In this document: positions 1-5,756 of the stretch, in pieces
Position numbering within the stretch: position 1 is the stretch's first letter
Layout of the letters: the number at the start of each line of letters is the position of its first letter
Origin: a bacterium
Lineage (GTDB): Bacteria; Coprothermobacterota; Coprothermobacteria; Coprothermobacterales; JAADFF01
Direction: 5' to 3'
DNA length: 5,756 nt
Assembly (NCBI GenBank): GCA_027063755.1
Contig: JAMORD010000127.1
Location: forward strand, 1 to 5,756
Program-made: the position numbers and the translations under genes
Notes under the pieces: model-generated
Seen by the model: only the letters and a program-made list of their open reading frames with translations
Database searches by the model: none
What the model was told of the DNA's origin: nothing

Positions 1-78
1 GATGTTCCTCCCAATAAACGCATATCTCCCGATTATGTCAAGCTCATCTCCAAAGAAGAGGTGAGCCAGGAGTGGTAG
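1..78 (+). CDS. C-terminal fragment of an unidentified upstream protein
   Basis: The window opens inside a frame that reads 25 codons (start DVPPNKRISPDYVKL, end EVSQEW) and stops at TAG 76-78. The segment is hydrophilic and protein-like, and the M16 peptidase start lies inside its last codons, which is typical of a translationally coupled operon. The fragment is too short to assign to a family. In Bacillus-type genomes an M16 peptidase lies shortly downstream of pnp (polynucleotide phosphorylase), so a pnp-operon context is possible, but nothing visible in these 25 residues proves it. Confidence 0.55.
   Translation, partial: DVPPNKRISPDYVKLISKEEVSQEW
58..64 (+). promoter_or_regulatory. Ribosome binding site of the M16 peptidase gene
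   Basis: GAGGTGA is a seven-base match to the 3' end of 16S rRNA and lies seven bases before the GTG at 72. It decides the start: the AGGA at 68-71 directly abuts the GTG and is too close to act as the Shine-Dalgarno sequence. Confidence 0.75.
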
Positions 79-1343
79 TCTTTCCCAAGAGATATCATAT
101 CCTTGAAGAAGTGATAGATAATCTTGTTGTTGCATATGAGGAGAGAGATACACTGACCCAGGTGTCTGCTCTTCTTGTTCCCGTTGGTGCTTTGTCTGAA
201 GATAATGGGGAGGAGGGACTTGCCCACCTGATAGAGCATATGGTTTTTAGGGGAACCAGGAGCTTCCCCGATGCAAAATCTATTATGATGGCTGCAGAGG
301 GCAGTGGTGGGCGCATTAATGCATATACAACATATGATTATATGGTGTTTTTAGTTCAGATGCCTACAACGAAGTGGAGGCTATCTCTTCAGCTCTTGTT
401 TGAACTGCCATTTTTCCCTTTGTTTAGAGAGGAAGATCTTTTGGTAGAAAAAGAAGTGGTGCTTCGGGAAATGGCTATGATAGAAGATGATCCATCGGAG
501 AAGGCTGCCGTGCTCTTCCAAAATGCCATGTGGGGAGATCATAGACTGGGATATGATGTTATAGGGTTTCCCAATGTTGTAAAAAACATCTCCCGAGAGG
601 GACTTGTGTCTTTTTGGAAGGAAAAGTTTTTCCGTTATCCTGTATATTTCACCACCATTGGGAGTGTGCCCTATGAGGATATAAAGGCTTATATTCAGCA
701 TATGGACCTGCCTTCATGGTGGAAATCAGAACGCAAAGAGCCATGGTCTGATATTCAAGTGGCATCATTTGTCTCACGACATATGCATAAAGAGGAAGAC
801 ACCAATCAGACATACTATAGGGTTGGTATAGAACTTTATCCTTATAGAACTGAGCAGTGGCGTGAGAAGAAATATCATATATCTCTTATTTCTGCCATAT
901 TAGGTGGAACATCGTTTTCCCGTCTTGTGCAGAAAATAAGAGATGAAAATGGGTGGGCGTACTCTATAGGAGCTACCGTATCTGGCTCTGTGGCAGGCAC
1001 CAGTCTTGTATGGTACATGGATGTTATGCCCGGTGTGCTGGGTGATGTGAAGGGGATATGGCAGAAGGAGGTTGTGCGTTTAAGAGAAGGGAATGTCTCT
1101 GAGGAGGAATTTGATAGGGTAAAGACATATGTTATTGGTTCTACCATGATGTCTTCAGATAGTATGTATAGCACAGCCCTGGCCCACCTCATGAATGTTG
1201 CCTTCAATGGTAGCTTGTGGGATCCTGTTGAAGATGTGGAGAAACTTGAAAGGTTGACATTACCAGATGTCACTGAAGAATTTGAATATCTGTTGGAAAG
1301 AAGTACACCTGCAGAGGTTATATATGGCTCAGAGGGTGCTTAA
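72..1343 (+). CDS. M16 family zinc peptidase (processing-protease/insulinase-like)
   Basis: A 423-residue zinc metallopeptidase of the M16B (MPP-like, B. subtilis MlpA-like) type, predicted to cleave peptides inside a closed two-half chamber. The inverted zinc motif HLIEH is at residues 52-56 (ligands H52 and H56, catalytic E55). The third ligand is probably E133 in VVLREM, 77 residues later, where the family spacing is about 76. The C-terminal half keeps the substrate-binding Arg/Tyr pair: R290 and Y297 in RLVQKIRDENGWAYS. The glycine-rich stretch GSGGRINAYTTYDYMVF (77-93) is also typical. Full family length (about 410-430), with no signal peptide, so cytoplasmic. The GTG start is chosen from the GAGGTGA at 58-64; an in-frame stop at 15-17 rules out a much longer protein. 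It overlaps the preceding gene by seven bases, which suggests coupling. All key residues are present, so it should be active; the physiological substrate is unknown. Confidence 0.93.
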   Translation: MVVFPKRYHILEEVIDNLVVAYEERDTLTQVSALLVPVGALSEDNGEEGLAHLIEHMVFRGTRSFPDAKSIMMAAEGSGGRINAYTTYDYMVFLVQMPTTKWRLSLQLLFELPFFPLFREEDLLVEKEVVLREMAMIEDDPSEKAAVLFQNAMWGDHRLGYDVIGFPNVVKNISREGLVSFWKEKFFRYPVYFTTIGSVPYEDIKAYIQHMDLPSWWKSERKEPWSDIQVASFVSRHMHKEEDTNQTYYRVGIELYPYRTEQWREKKYHISLISAILGGTSFSRLVQKIRDENGWAYSIGATVSGSVAGTSLVWYMDVMPGVLGDVKGIWQKEVVRLREGNVSEEEFDRVKTYVIGSTMMSSDSMYSTALAHLMNVAFNGSLWDPVEDVEKLERLTLPDVTEEFEYLLERSTPAEVIYGSEGA

Positions 1344-1367
1344 CCCCTCTGGGCCATTCTTGTCCTA
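1324..1367 (+). terminator. Stem-loop spanning the convergent stop codons, probable plus-strand terminator
   Basis: Bases 1324-1336 pair with 1345-1357 in a 13-bp stem with a single G-U wobble and an 8-base loop (1337-1344) that contains both stop codons. On the plus strand the stem is followed by the moderately T-rich TCTTGTCC, so it may terminate the M16 transcript. On the minus strand the wobble becomes an A-C mismatch and no T-run follows, so minus-strand termination is less convincing. Confidence 0.5.
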
Positions 1368-1804
1368 GCCTGTTCTATTTCCTGTTTTAGCTTGTTGGGA
1401 GCACCTATGTTTTCTAAGATAATTTCATAGCCTGATGTGGCTGATGTAGCAATCATGACATCGCCAAATCCAAACATTCTCTCTATAACATTTTGTCTAA
1501 TATCTATGGTGCGTATATCTCTAAGAAATACCTCTCTGATGTGCTTAGATATGATGCCCTCAACAATAACAAGCTTGTCGTCTTTAATAATGACTTCAAG
1601 CCTTATACGGACAATGATAACGATGAGTATGATGAGTATGCCTGTTGAAATGAGACCATATTGTCTCAGTGCCTCATTGGGATATATACCTAAAAATATA
1701 AGCCATATGGCTAAGAGTATGTGCCATGTGTAATTAAACCATGATATGCGAAAACGCTTTTCTCTTGACTTCATCTCCGTTTGCACTTCCTTGTTTTCTT
1801 TCAT
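1340..1804 (-). CDS. Small membrane protein with bacterial PH domain (bPH2/DUF304, YdbS-like)
   Basis: A 154-residue protein with a basic N-terminal tail (1-20), two adjacent transmembrane helices (about 26-41 and 49-66) and a C-terminal bPH2 domain (about 67-150). The domain signature is clear: a strand pair around LEVIIKDDKLVIVEGII, then REVFLRDIRTIDIRQN and the turn RMFGFGDVMIAT, matching the YdbS/YdbT group. In that group the PH-like domain faces the cytoplasm next to a helical hairpin; the molecular function is not established. The start is ATG 1804, because GGAGG at 1817-1813 lies eight bases upstream; a GTG at 1819 would add five residues but sits on the SD itself. It follows the polytopic membrane protein by two bases and is the last gene of the minus-strand operon. 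Its TAA overlaps the TAA of the convergent M16 gene. Confidence 0.88.
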   Translation of the reverse strand: MKENKEVQTEMKSREKRFRISWFNYTWHILLAIWLIFLGIYPNEALRQYGLISTGILIILIVIIVRIRLEVIIKDDKLVIVEGIISKHIREVFLRDIRTIDIRQNVIERMFGFGDVMIATSATSGYEIILENIGAPNKLKQEIEQARTRMAQRG

Positions 1805-1806
1805 GT

Positions 1807-2910
1807 TTATCGCCTCCACTCGGTAAGTTTTTCCTTAACAGTATTGAGACCTGACAGTATCAGACCTATACCTACTATATCAGAAAAACCGTTTATAAAT
1901 AGTGTTTCAATGGGCATTTGCTGGATAAAATTTTCCATCAAATCTCCGGCAAATAGCATAAATCGTCCGGCAAGTATGAGTAGGCCAATGCCGATAAGAT
2001 CTACACCTGCAATAACAAGTCTTGTGGTAACCTCGGCAAAGAATGATAGGCCTATGTGTAGAAGACTAATACCTAAAAGGCCTATGCCAAATGCCACAAT
2101 AGAATGGCCATTTAGAAATACTTTATAATACCATGCAAATATGTACAGCAGTGTGCCAATTGTGGTATAAAAGCCACAGAGGGGGCAGTATCTGTAAATC
2201 TGGAACACGAAAATGGCTGTGTATATGAGTATAGCTCCTGTATAGGCATAGATGGTGATACTCAGAAACTCTACAGGTGATGGAAATCCCTTTGATATCT
2301 CATATATGAATATTAGGGGAATAAGCGGTAAAAATATGGCCAGTAGTTCTTTACTGACAAGCTTTCTTATAAAATCTAAGGCCTTATCATTTTTTACCTT
2401 GGGTGTGCTCTGCATAGGTGGTGATAGGAGTATCTCAGAGAAAAGTAGTATGGTGCCACCGACACCTATCATCTCGTATTTGACAATGTTCCTTGTTGCA
2501 TATGCGGCAAATGTCAATATGGCACCACCTACAACTGAAAACGAAATAGTGTTTTTCCCTTCCCCTGCCATAATAATGTCTATGTCGTATAGAACAATGA
2601 TAAATGCCGGTATCCACGCAAGCACGGGATTACCAGAAAACTTATAAATAAACAGTATGCTACCGGCTATGAGGATAGAGCGTAGGGGAATACCTTTTTC
2701 ATATATGGCCTTTATGAGAGTAAGTACTATGTAGAGTCCAATGCCCCATATCAAAGTCTTGTGTATATTCTGGAACACATAGATGGGTATATCGCTTTCG
2801 GCACTCCACTTGTTGGCCGTAGAAGCTATATACAAGAATGGGAGCATGGATATACAGGCAATGCCCAAGTTCAGTTTACTTGTGTCTACCAGTTTAATCT
2901 TCACCGTCAT
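1807..2910 (-). CDS. Polytopic integral membrane protein of unknown family
   Basis: A 367-residue, strongly hydrophobic protein with about 11-12 predicted transmembrane helices (approximately 13-30, 53-70, 77-91, 98-113, 122-139, 147-163, 188-204, 214-238, 247-264, 271-291, 297-320, 342-356). I do not recognise a family. Visible landmarks are a charged loop (about 168-187, with several Lys/Asp) between two helix bundles, a YCPLCG motif at 241-246 (C242, C245) at the end of a helix, acidic residues near membrane segments (D109, D111, D304) and a basic C-terminus ending EWRR. The CxxC could be a redox or metal site, but that is inference. The start is ATG 2910, because AGGAG at 2920-2916 lies five bases upstream; a GTG at 2916 overlaps that SD. 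It overlaps the end of the DUF3783 gene by 17 bases and precedes the PH-domain gene by two, so the three are probably co-translated. Confidence 0.88.
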   Translation of the reverse strand: MTVKIKLVDTSKLNLGIACISMLPFLYIASTANKWSAESDIPIYVFQNIHKTLIWGIGLYIVLTLIKAIYEKGIPLRSILIAGSILFIYKFSGNPVLAWIPAFIIVLYDIDIIMAGEGKNTISFSVVGGAILTFAAYATRNIVKYEMIGVGGTILLFSEILLSPPMQSTPKVKNDKALDFIRKLVSKELLAIFLPLIPLIFIYEISKGFPSPVEFLSITIYAYTGAILIYTAIFVFQIYRYCPLCGFYTTIGTLLYIFAWYYKVFLNGHSIVAFGIGLLGISLLHIGLSFFAEVTTRLVIAGVDLIGIGLLILAGRFMLFAGDLMENFIQQMPIETLFINGFSDIVGIGLILSGLNTVKEKLTEWRR

Positions 2911-3109
2911 TGACACTCCTAAACTTTTTCATGTGCTCGTGTTCTGAAATTAACTCTTTTATTAAGTCTTGAACTTTCCATTGGAGGTTGGTTTCTGTGG
3001 TGATACTAAAGATAACATCTTTGCCAAGCACAGAGCGAATGGCCTGCATAACTTCAGATAATTTTTCTCTGGGAACATCATGCATGATAAATACAGGATA
3101 TTTATCCAT
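2894..3109 (-). CDS. DUF3783 domain protein
   Basis: A 71-residue soluble protein whose pattern matches the DUF3783 family: an N-terminal strand (YPVFIMHD), an amphipathic helix (REKLSEVMQAIRSVLG), a strand ending in TTETNLQW, and a final helix LIKELISEHEHMK. The TxTNxxW and LxxELxxEH elements are the family hallmarks; its biochemical role is unknown. The start is taken as ATG 3109, preceded at five bases by AGGGTGGTGA, close to the consensus SD. GTG codons at 3118 and 3121 are in frame and would add three or four residues, but they lie within that SD. It is the first gene of the minus-strand operon, and its last 17 bases overlap the membrane protein start. Confidence 0.8.
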   Translation of the reverse strand: MDKYPVFIMHDVPREKLSEVMQAIRSVLGKDVIFSITTETNLQWKVQDLIKELISEHEHMKKFRSVNDGED

Positions 3110-3141
3110 GATTTTCACCACCCTTTATGGTTTTTCAATAT

Positions 3142-3174
3142 ATTTTAGCGTAATAAAGATGGGAAAAATGTCAA
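3142..3174 (-). promoter_or_regulatory. Possible promoter of the DUF3783/membrane/PH operon
   Basis: On the minus strand a perfect TTGACA (3174-3169) is followed by a weak -10 TACGCT at 16-bp spacing (3152-3147), or by a better TAAAAT at 21 bp (3147-3142), which is too far. The -35 is good but neither -10 is satisfying, so this is tentative. Confidence 0.3.
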
Positions 3175-3189
3175 TTTGGAAAATATCTT

Positions 3190-3212
3190 TGCATAAAGCA
3201 AACGAGTATGCA
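3190..3212. promoter_or_regulatory. Inverted repeat TGCATA-N11-TATGCA, possible operator
   Basis: Six-base perfect arms (3190-3195 and 3207-3212) are separated by 11 bases in the divergent intergenic region. The centre (3201) lies about 58 bases before the predicted nfnA transcription start, a usual position for an activator. Arms this short also arise by chance in 200 bp of AT-rich DNA. Confidence 0.25.
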
Positions 3213-3222
3213 CTACATAATT

Positions 3223-3252
3223 ACGTCTATTTTCACTATTGTGGTGTATAAT
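3223..3252 (+). promoter_or_regulatory. Probable promoter of nfnAB
   Basis: A perfect -10 TATAAT lies at 3247-3252, which would start transcription near 3259 and give a leader of about 70 bases. No good -35 exists at 16-18 bp (bases near 3224-3229 read CGTCTA), so the promoter may be weak or activator-dependent. Confidence 0.55.
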
Positions 3253-3314
3253 ACTGAAAAGTTTATTAGATGGCTTCTTTGTTTAGAAAGCCAAAACATG
3301 TTGAAAAAGCCTTG

Positions 3315-3321
3315 GGAGGTG
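3315..3321 (+). promoter_or_regulatory. Ribosome binding site of nfnA
   Basis: GGAGGTG is a perfect match to anti-SD and ends six bases before the GTG at 3328, which fixes this unusual start codon. Confidence 0.85.
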
Positions 3322-3327
3322 TAGAGG

Positions 3328-5594
<2,267 letters not shown>

Positions 5595-5616
5595 GTATTA
5601 CCCCTATATAAATATT

Positions 5617-5645
5617 AAGGGCTCCCCATCGGGAGCCCTTTTATT
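5617..5645 (+). terminator. Rho-independent terminator of nfnAB
   Basis: A perfect 10-bp stem (AAGGGCTCCC 5617-5626 with GGGAGCCCTT 5631-5640) with tetraloop CATC is followed by TTATT, 22 bases after the nfnB stop. On the opposite strand the same stem is followed by TTAATATTTATA, so it could also stop a convergent transcript entering from the right. Confidence 0.92.
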
Positions 5646-5664
5646 GGTTAGTAAGAATATGAAT

Positions 5665-5751
5665 CTACGATATTACCCTGATTATCTCTGAGAGTGGCAG
5701 TATCATGTCTGTTGTTCCATATGCCCCTATTACATCTTCTATTCCACTTTC
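5665..5751 (-). pseudogene. CheB C-terminus-like fragment, frame closed near the window edge
   Basis: On the minus strand 28 codons before TAG 5667-5665 read as a convincing protein end, including GAYGTTDMILPLSEI. This resembles the last helix and strand of CheB-type methylesterases, where a Gly-x-x-Asp-x-(V/I)-Leu-Pro-Leu-Ser-Glu-Ile ending is common. The frame is closed upstream by TAG at 5754-5752 and contains no good start before an internal ATG, so either the gene is broken (CAG to TAG, or a frameshift), or the resemblance is chance. The only minus frame open to the window edge (to TAA 5650-5648) reads Asn/Arg-rich and looks non-coding. The placement next to a bidirectional-looking terminator favours a convergent gene here. 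Confidence 0.3.
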
Positions 5752-5756
5752 CTATA

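Noticed and set aside
875-1273. 132-codon minus-strand frame inside the M16 gene
   Set aside because: It is opposite conserved M16 residues (R290, Y297 region) and lacks any motif.
1805-1819. GTG 1819 as the start of the PH-domain gene
   Set aside because: The GTG forms part of the SD (GTGGAGG) that serves ATG 1804; using it would leave no SD at proper distance.
1437-2647. Plus-strand frames 1437-1733, 1781-2128 and 2252-2647
   Set aside because: They are antisense to the PH-domain and polytopic membrane genes, which have good SDs and tight operon spacing; translations are Ser/Met/Thr-rich.
3214-3244. Rex-like or other redox operator near the nfnAB promoter (CAC-TATT-GTG, ACaTAATTAcGT)
   Set aside because: Arms are three bases, or interrupted; neither fits the Rex consensus and both are within chance expectation for AT-rich DNA.
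5705-5756. Plus-strand ATG frame open to the window end (MSVVPYAPITSS)
   Set aside because: It has only a poor SD and no promoter after the terminator, and the opposite strand gives a more protein-like reading.

Overview
This 5.76 kb window looks like the chromosome of an anaerobic, fairly AT-rich bacterium. The clue is a two-gene operon for an Nfn-type (NADPH:ferredoxin) flavin-based bifurcating oxidoreductase, found mostly in anaerobes and thermophiles. Strong AGGAGGTGA-like ribosome binding sites, GTG starts on two genes, frequent ATA/AGG codons and overlapping reading frames fit a Firmicutes-like or deep-branching thermophilic lineage, but the sequence does not fix the taxon. No mobile element, CRISPR array, rRNA or tRNA gene was seen.

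Layout: (1) The last 25 codons of an unidentified plus-strand gene (1-78) overlap the GTG start of a cytoplasmic M16 zinc peptidase (72-1343). (2) The peptidase converges on a minus-strand three-gene operon, read from right to left: a DUF3783 protein (3109-2894), a polytopic membrane protein of unknown family (2910-1807) and a small two-helix membrane protein with a bacterial PH (bPH2/YdbS-like) domain (1804-1340). The two transcription units share the palindrome TTAA as stop codons inside a strong stem-loop. (3) About 215 bp of divergent regulatory DNA (3110-3327) separates this operon from (4) the plus-strand pair nfnA-nfnB (3328-4179, 4179-5594), which overlap by one base and end at a textbook hairpin terminator. 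(5) The final 90 bp hold, on the minus strand, a short protein-like segment resembling the C-terminus of a CheB methylesterase, closed by an in-frame stop at the window edge.

The most interesting signal is in NfnA. Its FAD domain and its [2Fe-2S] motif are textbook, but every landmark of the NAD-binding half (glycine-rich GGGVGxAP, GAR, DDGSxGxxG, GPxPMM) has been replaced, while the fold outline remains. NfnB keeps its Fe-S cysteines, both dinucleotide folds and the NADPH-type YRR motif. The operon therefore probably encodes an Nfn-like bifurcating enzyme that handles NADPH and ferredoxin but uses a second partner other than NAD(H). A similar situation has been reported for a second Nfn paralogue (Xfn) in Pyrococcus furiosus. 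The window also contains an unassigned 12-helix membrane protein co-transcribed with the PH and DUF3783 proteins.
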